Shown: positions 1 to 6,376 of the stretch, in pieces
Layout: each line of letters opens with the position of its first letter
Position numbering within the stretch: the stretch's first letter is position 1
From: Armatimonadota bacterium
GTDB taxonomy: Bacteria; Armatimonadota; Abditibacteriia; CG2-30-59-28
Assembly: GCA_016199605.1 (NCBI GenBank)
Contig: JACQGJ010000467.1
Span: 1-7,919 of the forward strand
Direction: 5' to 3'
Length of the DNA stretch: 7,919 bases
Notes under the pieces: model-generated
The model's input: the letters and a program-made list of their open reading frames with translations, nothing else
Databases searched by the model: none
Told to the model about the DNA's origin: nothing
Program-made: the position numbers and the translations under genes

Positions 1-281
1 AGCACCTGCCCCGGTCGGCAGCGGCGCGTGAACGTGGTGCCCTCTGCCACGTTCCCCCACTGGCGGATATGCAGCGACCCCGGCTCCAGATGCTCCAACC
101 CGATAAACCGCTCGATGCCAGCATCTGCCGGATTGCGCTCGGTCTCGGCGAGGTTCTCGACCACCTCCCCGAACCGCGCCCGCGTCCACCCCGTCCGATC
201 AAACAGCGGCAGCGACGCCCAGTCGGGGTTGATGACAGGCAGGGCGGACGTGGTCATGCGGTTGGTTTGGTTCTTCTTCAT
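1..281 (-). CDS. hsdS: Type I restriction-modification specificity subunit HsdS, N-terminal part (runs off the window at base 1)
   Basis: HsdS is the DNA-recognition subunit of type I restriction-modification; it binds HsdM, and HsdR when present, and sets the target sequence. Only about 93 N-terminal residues lie in the window, read by translating the minus strand from the ATG at 281-279. The segment contains the early target-recognition-domain pattern common in HsdS: a region reading FIGLEHLEPGSLHIRQWG, then a GTTFTR block and RPGQVL at the window edge, where family members usually continue into FGKRRAYQRK. The ATG overlaps the TGA of the AbiEii toxin gene (ATGA, 281-278) and has no convincing Shine-Dalgarno, so translation probably depends on coupling to the toxin gene. 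Met-9 is an alternative start, also without a ribosome site. Sampled GC here is about 70%. The second recognition domain, and any hsdR, must lie beyond base 1. Confidence 0.92.
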   Translation of the reverse strand, partial: MKKNQTNRMTTSALPVINPDWASLPLFDRTGWTRARFGEVVENLAETERNPADAGIERFIGLEHLEPGSLHIRQWGNVAEGTTFTRRCRPGQV

Positions 282-1312
282 GGCGCTGCCGTTCGGTTGA
301 AGCGCGACTCGAAATCCCCAACGACCTCCAGGATTTCGGCGAAGGTGGGCACCTCGCCGAAGAACATCTCCGAGCGCATGGTTTCGTAGTCGCGCCGCCA
401 TTCGGACAACTGATCGTCTGGAGGAACGAGGCGGAGGGACCCACGGCGGAGAGTGGCATAGTCAACCCAGTTCTGCCGGAAGAAGAGAGAGCGATGCCCG
501 GCCACGCGGTCGAACAAGTCGGAGTCCAGCGTCGCCCGGTCCGCGACTCCCTTTCGGATCAGGCACCAGAGATCGTAGTAGTGGCGGGCAAGGCGGGCCT
601 GGCGCGGCTTGGCGACGGGTCGGAAAGTCTCCTCATGCAGCAGCATCGCCTTCTCCCAGAAGGTGCGCTCGGGGGCAAGGGTGCGGACGGGAAAGGCTGC
701 TTCCGGGATCAACTCGGGAAACGCATCGGCAACGTACGGTTGGATGCTGCGCGCGTGAGACGGCCAGTCGTCCGAACGCGCGCCCAACTCGATCTTCACG
801 ACGGGCCGCACGTAACCGGCCTCGGTGGCGGGAAAGACACCGGGGTAATGAAACAGAAGGCACTGGCCGTCGGCGGTGTCGGGATCGACCTCGAGAGACC
901 ATTGGGCAGAAACGTCCAGCCGGGCGATGATCCGATCCTCGAGGGCGGGCCGCAATTCATCCTGCACCCAACGTCGGCACGCAGTCATCAGGGACTCCAG
1001 TCGGACCTTCCGCTGTTTATTGCTCGAAGCGCTATCGAGGCTCCCCTCACCGCCGAAACCAAGTGCATCTTTGTCCACGGTAAGGTCAATGTCTTCAGAG
1101 AACCGTTCGATGAGCTGCCAGGCTTTGGAGAGTGAGGTGCCACCCTTGAAGGTGATGCGCGCTCCGAGATTCGGCAGGTTGAAGAGTTCACGCAATGTCC
1201 AGCAGACCCAGAAGTCCTTTTCCACGCTGGCTGCCTGAAGGCGCGTGCGGTCTTCGACCTGCAGGCAGGCCAGGCGCCGGTCTTCTTGAGAGAGTCTGAG
1301 AAAGTGATCCAT
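278..1312 (-). CDS. abiEii: AbiEii/AbiGii-type nucleotidyltransferase toxin (type IV toxin-antitoxin system)
   Basis: This 344-residue protein belongs to the AbiEii/AbiGii toxin family, nucleotidyltransferase-fold enzymes that work with AbiEi antitoxins in abortive infection. Seen in the sequence: KDFW near residue 32; the nucleotidyltransferase signature KGGTSLSK at 56-63, followed ten residues on by EDIDL at 73-77, whose D74 and D76 fit the metal-binding pair; KIE at 173-175, a candidate third acidic position; ERTFWEKAMLLHEE at 215-228; and RHYYDLW at 243-249. These blocks are characteristic of the family, and the length is usual for it. The ATG lies three bases after the antitoxin stop with no clear Shine-Dalgarno, so translation is probably coupled to the antitoxin. 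The stop overlaps the hsdS start. The catalytic motifs look intact, so the toxin should be active. The nucleotide and target used cannot be told from sequence. Confidence 0.93.
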   Translation of the reverse strand: MDHFLRLSQEDRRLACLQVEDRTRLQAASVEKDFWVCWTLRELFNLPNLGARITFKGGTSLSKAWQLIERFSEDIDLTVDKDALGFGGEGSLDSASSNKQRKVRLESLMTACRRWVQDELRPALEDRIIARLDVSAQWSLEVDPDTADGQCLLFHYPGVFPATEAGYVRPVVKIELGARSDDWPSHARSIQPYVADAFPELIPEAAFPVRTLAPERTFWEKAMLLHEETFRPVAKPRQARLARHYYDLWCLIRKGVADRATLDSDLFDRVAGHRSLFFRQNWVDYATLRRGSLRLVPPDDQLSEWRRDYETMRSEMFFGEVPTFAEILEVVGDFESRFNRTAAP

Positions 1313-1315
1313 GTT

Positions 1316-1942
1316 TCAAGGACTGGTGTCTGCAAGCCGACGCAGGATATGGCCGATCCAGACCGGCGCGTATTTCAGGTCCTTCAACAACTCGGCTTTG
1401 TCCGCATCGCTCAGTTGGCGGCGGAGGATGTCAATCACCCGGTCGTCCACATACCGCTGACCGAGGTGACGCAGAGCCTGGATGACGAGTCCGCTCATCT
1501 TACCTGCGGTGGCCATGTTACGCGGAGTCGTGCGTTTCAGGATGATCTCACGCCGTCCCAGTTTGACCCGTCGGGGAGGTCCATCAGTCAGGAACACGAC
1601 TCTCATCGGCACCTGGTCAGAAAGCCCGAGAAGGTTTGCGGCATAACCGCCTGCCGGCTGGAGACGAACGGCGTCACGGCTGGCGAGAGCTCCGGCAATC
1701 GCGTCGGCAGACGGCGCCACCTGGCCCAACGCCGGGTGGTCCACAGGATAGTCGTAAAGCCCTCGGGCAACCTGGCGGATGATGCCTTTGCGGGTAAGGC
1801 GAGTGAGGGCCATGCCCACCGACCGCGGGTCTCCAAGCTCCGTGAAGTCCCGTGGAGTAAAAACCCAACCCCGGCCCTGTCCAGCAACTATCGCTCGAAC
1901 CTTTGGCTCAATGATTTGTGTTGATTTTCGTGGCGGATTCAT
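1316..1942 (-). CDS. abiEi: AbiEi-type antitoxin / winged-helix transcriptional regulator (DUF6088-like)
   Basis: A 208-residue protein immediately upstream of the AbiEii toxin. Residues about 25-67 look like a winged helix: a GWVFTPRDF block, a helix reading SVGMALTRLTRKG, then a turn and strand RQVARGLYDYP, as in AbiEi/DUF6088 antitoxins. The basic pattern GPPRRVKLGRREIILKRT and a C-terminal alpha-helical part follow. In studied AbiE systems the antitoxin neutralises the toxin without stable complex formation and represses its own promoter by binding inverted repeats; that is family knowledge and is not shown here. A longer frame opens at 1990, but a good -35/-10 pair at 1980-1952 places transcription start within about three bases of the ATG at 1942. 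I therefore choose 1942 and predict a leaderless mRNA. The stop at 1318-1316 is three bases from the toxin ATG. It could instead be only a regulator, but its position makes antitoxin most likely. Confidence 0.86.
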   Translation of the reverse strand: MNPPRKSTQIIEPKVRAIVAGQGRGWVFTPRDFTELGDPRSVGMALTRLTRKGIIRQVARGLYDYPVDHPALGQVAPSADAIAGALASRDAVRLQPAGGYAANLLGLSDQVPMRVVFLTDGPPRRVKLGRREIILKRTTPRNMATAGKMSGLVIQALRHLGQRYVDDRVIDILRRQLSDADKAELLKDLKYAPVWIGHILRRLADTSP

Positions 1943-1970
1943 GTTGAAAAAAGCATACCTTTTTTTCAAC
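1943..1970. promoter_or_regulatory. Perfect 10-bp inverted repeat over the abiEi core promoter (candidate AbiEi operator)
   Basis: On the plus strand the arm GTTGAAAAAA (1943-1952) is matched by its exact reverse complement at 1961-1970, with an 8-base spacer. The repeat covers the spacer and -10 element of the predicted promoter and ends next to the start codon at 1942. AbiEi antitoxins of characterised systems autorepress through inverted repeats ahead of their own gene, so a repressor site is the natural reading. In RNA the A/T-rich stem would be weak, and with the predicted transcription start most of the repeat is not transcribed, which argues for a DNA site and not a hairpin. Confidence 0.6.
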
Positions 1971-1980
1971 CAGAGGTCAA
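1952..1980 (-). promoter_or_regulatory. Sigma70-like promoter for abiEi-abiEii-hsdS
   Basis: On the minus strand TTGACC (1980-1975) is followed after exactly 17 bases by TATGCT (1957-1952), a good match to the TTGACA/TATAAT consensus at ideal spacing. Transcription would start around 1945-1942, at or just before the abiEi ATG. The site lies outside the upstream abiL genes, so it gives the antitoxin, toxin and hsdS their own transcription. Confidence 0.6.
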
Positions 1981-2117
1981 CCCTTTTCAATCATGAGAAG
2001 CGTGGTCAGTGTCTCATGCACACGGGCCGAGCTCTCCAGCCAGGCGGCCAAGTCGGGCGTGGCATCCTGTTCACCGGTCTGGGCCGTCTCGGTGAGTTGT
2101 CTTGCCCCTCGCCAGCT
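1977..2117 (-). other. In-frame open stretch of 46 codons after the abiLii stop (possible gene remnant)
   Basis: After the TGA that ends the RloB gene (2120-2118) the same frame stays open for 46 codons to a TGA at 1979-1977. The peptide is plausible as a helical protein end, including DLAAWLESSARVHETLTTLL. It has no ATG before a methionine four residues from its end and no well-placed ribosome site for an alternative start. It may be the C-terminal remnant of a gene whose front was lost at an insertion junction, an extension reached only by stop-codon readthrough, or chance in GC-rich DNA. The second promoter begins in its last codons. I see no intrinsic terminator in this gap. Confidence 0.25.
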
Positions 2118-2744
2118 TCATCTGCCCTGTTCCCTGTCCCGCCTCAAGCTTTGGATTTCCTTCATGACGCGATAGACATGCGTGCTGGTGCGGCTCGGCC
2201 ACCGCTCGTTGGGCTGTAAGTCCAGCTCATCTGCCCTCCGCACAGCATCGTCCACAAAGGGCTGGAACCGTTCGAGCTGCAGATTCGTGTGGTCGTAGCC
2301 GCCCAGGAGGTTCGAGAGTTCTTTCTTCATCTGTTGTGAGGTGAATATGGTGGCGGCGGCCACATCGGCATGATGCAGGTAGAGCCAAAGCTCAAAGCAT
2401 GGATTGCTCACCGCCATTCCAAAGCCCTTCTTGACGGCGTTCTGTGCGACTGCCGACAGCATTTGCGGTGTCCAGCGATCCACGTCAACCATCACCCAAA
2501 GCTGATCGTCTGAGTTCAACTCATGTTCCCGCTTGATCGTGCTCAGCCGGGCAAGAACATGGGCGGGAGAAGACAACCCTCCCTCGGTGGGCAGGACCAT
2601 GACCTGCACGCGCGTGTCCCGGAAGATCCCGAAGTATTGCTTCTCCGTGACGGTGCCCTCGGTGGCGATGATAATGAGGCGCGTGTCCCTCAGATGTGGG
2701 ATCGCGTGGTTGAGAGGTCGCTTCTTGCGAGAGGTCAGCGCCAT
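2118..2744 (-). CDS. abiLii: RloB-family protein (AbiLii-like), partner of the upstream ATPase
   Basis: A 208-residue RloB-like protein. RloB genes were first noted as restriction-linked ORFs in type I loci and also form the second gene of AbiL abortive-infection systems, beside an ATPase, exactly as here. Visible motifs: a beta strand LIIIATEGTVTEKQYF (23-38) with glutamate 29 before glycine; VMVDVDRW (84-91) with D87 and D89; and SNPCFELWL (113-121), the most recognisable RloB block. The EG plus DxD arrangement resembles a TOPRIM-type metal site, so a nuclease-like effector role is likely but inferred. The ATG is two bases after the ATPase stop, and GGAG sits six bases upstream inside the ATPase gene, so the pair is co-transcribed and probably made in step. 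Length is usual for the family, with all key residues present. Confidence 0.92.
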   Translation of the reverse strand: MALTSRKKRPLNHAIPHLRDTRLIIIATEGTVTEKQYFGIFRDTRVQVMVLPTEGGLSSPAHVLARLSTIKREHELNSDDQLWVMVDVDRWTPQMLSAVAQNAVKKGFGMAVSNPCFELWLYLHHADVAAATIFTSQQMKKELSNLLGGYDHTNLQLERFQPFVDDAVRRADELDLQPNERWPSRTSTHVYRVMKEIQSLRRDREQGR

Positions 2745-2746
2745 GC

Positions 2747-4111
2747 CTATCTCCGGGGCAACAAGGCTTTCACGTCGCCAACGAAGGGGATAGCGCCAAA
2801 ACGACCGTTCAGATATCCCCTGGCGATTTTGAGGTCGGAGCGCACCTTGTATTTGAACTCCGCCAGGGATGTCAGATGACTGCCACCCTCCTTGTCTTTC
2901 TCCACAAACCAGATTTCATCCCGACGCAGCAAGTCGAGGTCCAGCAGGCCCGTTTCATGGGTCGTGAGGATCATCTGCCCACGGCTCTTCGTTTCCTGGA
3001 GGCTCCGCAGAAACGCCTCCACATACAGCCGGCAGAGCAACGGGTGCATACTGCGGTCCAGCTCGTCAACGACGTAGACCTTCTCGTTGGATTGAAGGTC
3101 CATCAGCGCCGGAACCAGATCCATAACTCGGCGGGTTCCGTCGGATTCCTCCCTTGTCTCGAAGTCCACGGACTCGCCAGATGTCGTCCGGTGTTGCGTC
3201 TTGAGTGTGAACACCGTCGGAACTTTCTGAGCATCAGAAGTAATCGCATACCGACGATCCCCTGCTTCGATGTTCACAGCAACAACATGATCCTTCGCGA
3301 CTTCATCCAGAAGGGATTTCCCGAACTCTTCGGGCATATCGGGAAAGAGGCGTTCCAAGTCCAAGGGTTCGGACCCTGTGCCGATGCCCTCGATGCCTGT
3401 ATCGGCAACACGCAGAAAGTCACCCAGGAATCGGGTGAAATCCTCGTCCTTATGTGTGCGAAGGACAAGCTCCTGGTATCGCGATTGCGGGTGGATGATC
3501 TGAAGGCTTTGGCGGAACCACCGCATCAGCGGCTTCAACAGTTCCACATTGCGCTCATTGGCCTCGGTCAGAAAGAGCTGGTTGGGGCGGGTTCCTTCCG
3601 CGACAAACTGGATTCGCTGTTTTTCTTCGCTGGTCGTCGCAAGTGCGGCGCCGACTTCGAGAACCGCCTTCCCATCTGTGGTGATGCGCTCAAAGACACG
3701 AACCTCCCGGCTCTGATATACAGCAAACAACCACTCCTCATGAACGGTTGTAGCAGACACGACAAAGCCATAGGTGTAGACCACTCCGTCATGTTTCAAC
3801 ACAAACTCAAACCTGCCCGGTTTGCTCAGGCTGTCCTTGTCCAGTCTGAAAGGAACCAATGGGATGGACTCCTCCCCACGCGTGCCGCGAGTGATGAGTC
3901 CTTGCGCGAAGGCCAACGCTTGGACGAGTGTGGACTTCCCCGAGGCATTGGCGCCGTAGACAACCGCCAGCGGCACCGCTTTGACTGCCTTTCCACTGGC
4001 ATCATCTTTCAGGACATGGCCGGGATGGATGCGACTCTTCGCCGGGATCAGATTCAGAATCGCTTCCGACTTGAACGACCGGAAGTTCTCGACGGTGAAT
4101 TGTAGCAACAT
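2747..4111 (-). CDS. abiLi: AbiLi/RloA-like ATPase of the AAA15/SMC-ABC type
   Basis: A 454-residue ATPase of the single-chain SMC/ABC-like kind common in defence systems. It opens with the typical VENFRSFKSE strand-loop (7-16). Walker A is GANASGKS (53-60). A middle region of roughly 200 residues lacks standard motifs and probably forms the insertion between the ATPase halves. An ABC-signature-like ESDGT lies at 322-326, Walker B VYVVDELD at 345-352 with D349 and E350, and an H-loop LTTHETG with H385. The C-terminus has the RGYLNGRFGAIP stretch often seen in RloA/AbiLi proteins. It probably senses infection or DNA and activates the RloB protein encoded next; that role is inferred from related two-gene systems. 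Its own promoter lies just upstream, and AGAGAGGG precedes the ATG by about six to seven bases. All catalytic motifs look intact. A different ATPase-nuclease pair such as Septu or OLD/Gabija is excluded by the RloB partner. Confidence 0.9.
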   Translation of the reverse strand: MLLQFTVENFRSFKSEAILNLIPAKSRIHPGHVLKDDASGKAVKAVPLAVVYGANASGKSTLVQALAFAQGLITRGTRGEESIPLVPFRLDKDSLSKPGRFEFVLKHDGVVYTYGFVVSATTVHEEWLFAVYQSREVRVFERITTDGKAVLEVGAALATTSEEKQRIQFVAEGTRPNQLFLTEANERNVELLKPLMRWFRQSLQIIHPQSRYQELVLRTHKDEDFTRFLGDFLRVADTGIEGIGTGSEPLDLERLFPDMPEEFGKSLLDEVAKDHVVAVNIEAGDRRYAITSDAQKVPTVFTLKTQHRTTSGESVDFETREESDGTRRVMDLVPALMDLQSNEKVYVVDELDRSMHPLLCRLYVEAFLRSLQETKSRGQMILTTHETGLLDLDLLRRDEIWFVEKDKEGGSHLTSLAEFKYKVRSDLKIARGYLNGRFGAIPFVGDVKALLPRR

Positions 4112-4113
4112 GG

Positions 4114-4134
4114 TTATTCCCTCTCTTCCGTCAT
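4114..4134 (-). other. Six-codon leader ORF ahead of abiLi
   Basis: On the predicted abiLi transcript an ATG at 4134 opens a short frame, MTEERE, ending with TAA two bases before the abiLi ATG. It contains the purine-rich abiLi ribosome site and is in a different frame from abiLi. It has no obvious ribosome site of its own, so it may be chance. If translated, ribosomes ending there could affect initiation of abiLi. Confidence 0.2.
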
Positions 4135-4145
4135 AAGCGGCGGTG

Positions 4146-4175
4146 AGAATAGCACATTCAGGAAGACAACGTCAA
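4146..4175 (-). promoter_or_regulatory. Sigma70-like promoter with extended -10 for the abiLi-abiLii pair
   Basis: In the 85-base gap between hsdM-2 and the ATPase gene, the minus strand carries TTGACG (4175-4170), an 18-base spacer and TATTCT (4151-4146) preceded by TGC, an extended -10. Transcription would start near 4139, leaving a leader of about 28 bases with a purine-rich ribosome site. It separates expression of the Abi pair from the hsdM operon. I see no intrinsic terminator between the two, so readthrough is likely. Confidence 0.55.
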
Positions 4176-4196
4176 CTTTATTACGGATTTCTCTCG

Positions 4197-5741
4197 TTAA
4201 ATCTGCTGCGTGCCTTGAGCCAATTCCTCCGTCCGAGAGCGTTCTCCTGTAACTCCTTGCCCCTCAAACAACTCCCTCAGAGTTTGGCGAAGCTCTGATG
4301 AACTCCTCAACCACGCTCCCAAAGCTGCTTCAAGCCGGTCTGTGTTGTAGTCTGCTCTTTCTTCCTTCACGACGCTGATTGCGGGCGCAACGTAAAGCGG
4401 AATGCTCAGGTTGAACTCTCTCTGCCCGATCTCTTCCAGCGTCGCGACGCGGGTGAAGCCGGGCTCTTCTCGGAACTCCCGATAGGCGGCGACGATGCGC
4501 TCGATGTGGTCGTCGGTGAGGAAGCTCTGGGCGCGTTCGCGGGTGACTTCGTTGACGGCATTGATGAAGAGGATGCGGCCTTTGCGCGCCTTGGGCTTTG
4601 CCGTGCGACACACAACGACGCAGGCTTCCATCGGCGAGTTGTAGAAGAGGTTCGGCCCGAGGCCGAGGACGCACTCGATGGCGTCGGCCTCGATGAGCTT
4701 GCGCCGCATATCGGCTTCCTCCTGCCGGAAGAGCACGCCGTGCGGGAACAGGATCGCGCAGCGACCGGTCTTCGGCGCGAGGCTGAGGAGGATGTGCTGC
4801 CAGAAGGCATAGTCGGCCCGGCCCTGCGGTGGCGTGCCGTAGAGATTGCGCCCCCACGGGTCGGAGGCGAACGCGTCACGATCCCACTGCTTGATGGAAT
4901 AGGGCGGGTTGGCGAGGACCACATCGAAACACATGAGCCGGTCGCCCTGGACGAACTTCGGCTCGGAGAGCGTGTCGCCGCGCTCGATGCGAAAGTCCTC
5001 GATGCCGTGGAGGAAGCAGTTCATCCGCGCGATGGAGGAGGTCATCAGGTTCCGCTCCTGGCCGTAGAGGCGGACGTTGCGCCACTCCTTGTCCTGCCGT
5101 CGAAGGTGGGCGATGCAGGACAGCAGCATCCCTCCCGAACCGCAGGTGGGGTCGTAGATGGACTCACCCGGTTGCGGCTCCAGCATCTCGGTCATGAGGT
5201 GGACGACGGTGCGGTTGGTGTAGAACTCGGCGGCCGTGTGGCCGGAGTCGTCGGCAAACTTCTTGATGAGGTATTCGTAACCGTTACCCAACTCGTCCTC
5301 TGGCAGGTTGACGAGCGTGAGGTCAAGCGTGCTGAAGTGCTCGACCAGATCACGCAGCATGGCATCGGAGAGGCGATCCTTGTTGGTCCACTGCGCGTCG
5401 CCGAAGATGCCGTAGAGCGTTTCGGGATTGGCGCGTTCGATGTCCCGCATCGCTTTCTGGAGCGCGCGACCGACGTTGGTCGTGACCTGCCGCGCCTCAC
5501 CCCAGTGCGCCTCGGTCGGAACCTGAAACCGGTGGTTCTCCGGGTAGGCTGCAAACCCCCTATCTCCGCCGGACTCGGCCAGCGCAATCTGCGTCTCCTC
5601 GTCGAACACATCGCACAGGCGCTTGTAGAACAGCAGCGGGAAAATGAACTGCTTGTAGTCACCCGCGTCGATGGTGCCCCGCAGCAGCGTCGCCGCACCC
5701 CAGAGGTAGGATTCGAGTTGTTGGTGGGAGATGGGAGTCAT
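4197..5741 (-). CDS. hsdM: Type I restriction-modification methyltransferase subunit HsdM (second copy)
   Basis: A 514-residue N6-adenine methyltransferase subunit that uses S-adenosylmethionine and pairs with HsdS. The N-terminal HsdM helical domain covers about 1-140 (QQLESYLWGAATLLRG, then FIFPLLFYKRLCDVFDEE). The catalytic domain follows with AEFYTNRTVV at 171-180, SAM-binding motif I DPTCGSGG at 197-204 and catalytic motif IV NPPY at 278-281. It is clearly homologous to the other HsdM here, roughly half identical by eye, but not a recent copy, and its C-terminal tail is longer and different. The ATG overlaps the TGA of the preceding gene (5741-5738), with only a weak GAGG upstream, so translation is probably coupled. 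The last ~180 coding bases are about 53% GC against about 69% in a sampled core block, suggesting that the tail, which in HsdM proteins contacts HsdS, has a different history. Both motifs are intact, so activity is expected. Confidence 0.96.
   Translation of the reverse strand: MTPISHQQLESYLWGAATLLRGTIDAGDYKQFIFPLLFYKRLCDVFDEETQIALAESGGDRGFAAYPENHRFQVPTEAHWGEARQVTTNVGRALQKAMRDIERANPETLYGIFGDAQWTNKDRLSDAMLRDLVEHFSTLDLTLVNLPEDELGNGYEYLIKKFADDSGHTAAEFYTNRTVVHLMTEMLEPQPGESIYDPTCGSGGMLLSCIAHLRRQDKEWRNVRLYGQERNLMTSSIARMNCFLHGIEDFRIERGDTLSEPKFVQGDRLMCFDVVLANPPYSIKQWDRDAFASDPWGRNLYGTPPQGRADYAFWQHILLSLAPKTGRCAILFPHGVLFRQEEADMRRKLIEADAIECVLGLGPNLFYNSPMEACVVVCRTAKPKARKGRILFINAVNEVTRERAQSFLTDDHIERIVAAYREFREEPGFTRVATLEEIGQREFNLSIPLYVAPAISVVKEERADYNTDRLEAALGAWLRSSSELRQTLRELFEGQGVTGERSRTEELAQGTQQI
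5401..5459. repeat. 59-base segment nearly identical to one in the other hsdM (copy in hsdM-2)
   Basis: This segment matches 7526-7584 at 57 of 59 positions, including an unbroken run of 39. It encodes the conserved RANPETLYGIFGD region of HsdM. It is a direct repeat about 2.1 kb from its partner and could support recombination between the two genes. Confidence 0.85.
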
Positions 5742-6376
5742 GGCCTCAGCTCTGTCGCCGTGTTGCTGCCCAGTTTCTTGCGACCCACAGTCCAGACGAG
5801 AAAGTCGGTTACCCGGGGGTCGGCACAGCTTTCCAAAGAGTGATGCTCTTTCCTTACCATCAAGAGGATTTTCTGAAACCAGTTGTCCTCCGACCAGCGG
5901 TGGTAAGTGTCACGAAGCCACCTGAGATTCGTTACAAACCCCGCGATCCGAAAATCGACGCTCCCGTTAGACGGGACAGTAATGCCAAAGAAATCACTCA
6001 CGTGTCGGTCGAAGATCGGCCGTGTCTCGTCATGGATGGCTACGAGCTTGGAGACGAACGAGCACTGGAGGGCCTTGTCGCCTCTGCGCCGTGGAAACTC
6101 GTAAAGTTCCTTCAGGATCGGGGTGTAGGGATCAAGACCCTCCTCGATCTTCAGCCCAAGAAGCAGGTCGAAATACCGGTCCTTGAAGGTTTTGCTAACC
6201 CCACCTGCATTGAGGCCGTAGTAAGACTCGAAGGTTCGCCGGAAGTCCACCTCAAACCCACTGGGTTGCTCAGCGAACAGGCGCTTCAGCTTCAGGTAAG
6301 GGGCAATGTCGGAGTCCGTTAAGTGAGAGATCGCCTCCGAAAGAAGTCCCAATTGGTACGCGTTCGGGCTGGTCAT
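5738..6376 (-). CDS. Unrecognised 212-residue protein encoded between two hsdM genes
   Basis: I do not recognise this family with confidence. The protein is soluble-looking, without a signal peptide, membrane segment or known catalytic motif. The first half has a run of aromatic and charged residues (FRRTFESYYGLNAGG near 46-60, then FKDRYFDLLLGLK), followed by a LKELYEFPRRRGDKALQCSF stretch and SKLVAIHDETRPIFDRHVSDFFG around residues 108-130. That last pattern resembles one I associate with small uncharacterised proteins, but I cannot name them. It starts in an ATGA overlap with hsdM-1, with GGAGG about ten bases upstream, and ends in an ATGA overlap with hsdM-2. Such tight coupling suggests a product needed with the methyltransferases: an assembly or specificity accessory, a modulator, or an independent defence protein. 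Sampled GC is about 50%, well below both neighbours, hinting at separate acquisition. Confidence 0.85.
   Translation of the reverse strand: MTSPNAYQLGLLSEAISHLTDSDIAPYLKLKRLFAEQPSGFEVDFRRTFESYYGLNAGGVSKTFKDRYFDLLLGLKIEEGLDPYTPILKELYEFPRRRGDKALQCSFVSKLVAIHDETRPIFDRHVSDFFGITVPSNGSVDFRIAGFVTNLRWLRDTYHRWSEDNWFQKILLMVRKEHHSLESCADPRVTDFLVWTVGRKKLGSNTATELRP

Noticed and set aside
494..1135. Plus-strand open frame of 213 codons opposite abiEii
   Set aside because: Overlaps the AbiEii motif region on the other strand and shows no protein-family pattern.
1943..1990. Upstream start for abiEi at 1990, adding 16 residues
   Set aside because: The -35 and -10 elements lie inside this extension, so the predicted mRNA does not contain it. 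The extra residues are encoded by the promoter and inverted repeat and do not look like part of the domain.
2876..4105. Plus-strand open frame of 409 codons opposite the ATPase gene
   Set aside because: The minus strand holds a full ATPase with Walker A, Walker B and H-loop in the same place; the plus translation is cysteine- and histidine-scattered without domain structure.
4506..5843. Long plus-strand open frame (445 codons) opposite hsdM-2
   Set aside because: It lies antisense to an HsdM gene with intact motifs, its translation has no recognisable domain, and high GC with few stops on the opposite strand explains it.
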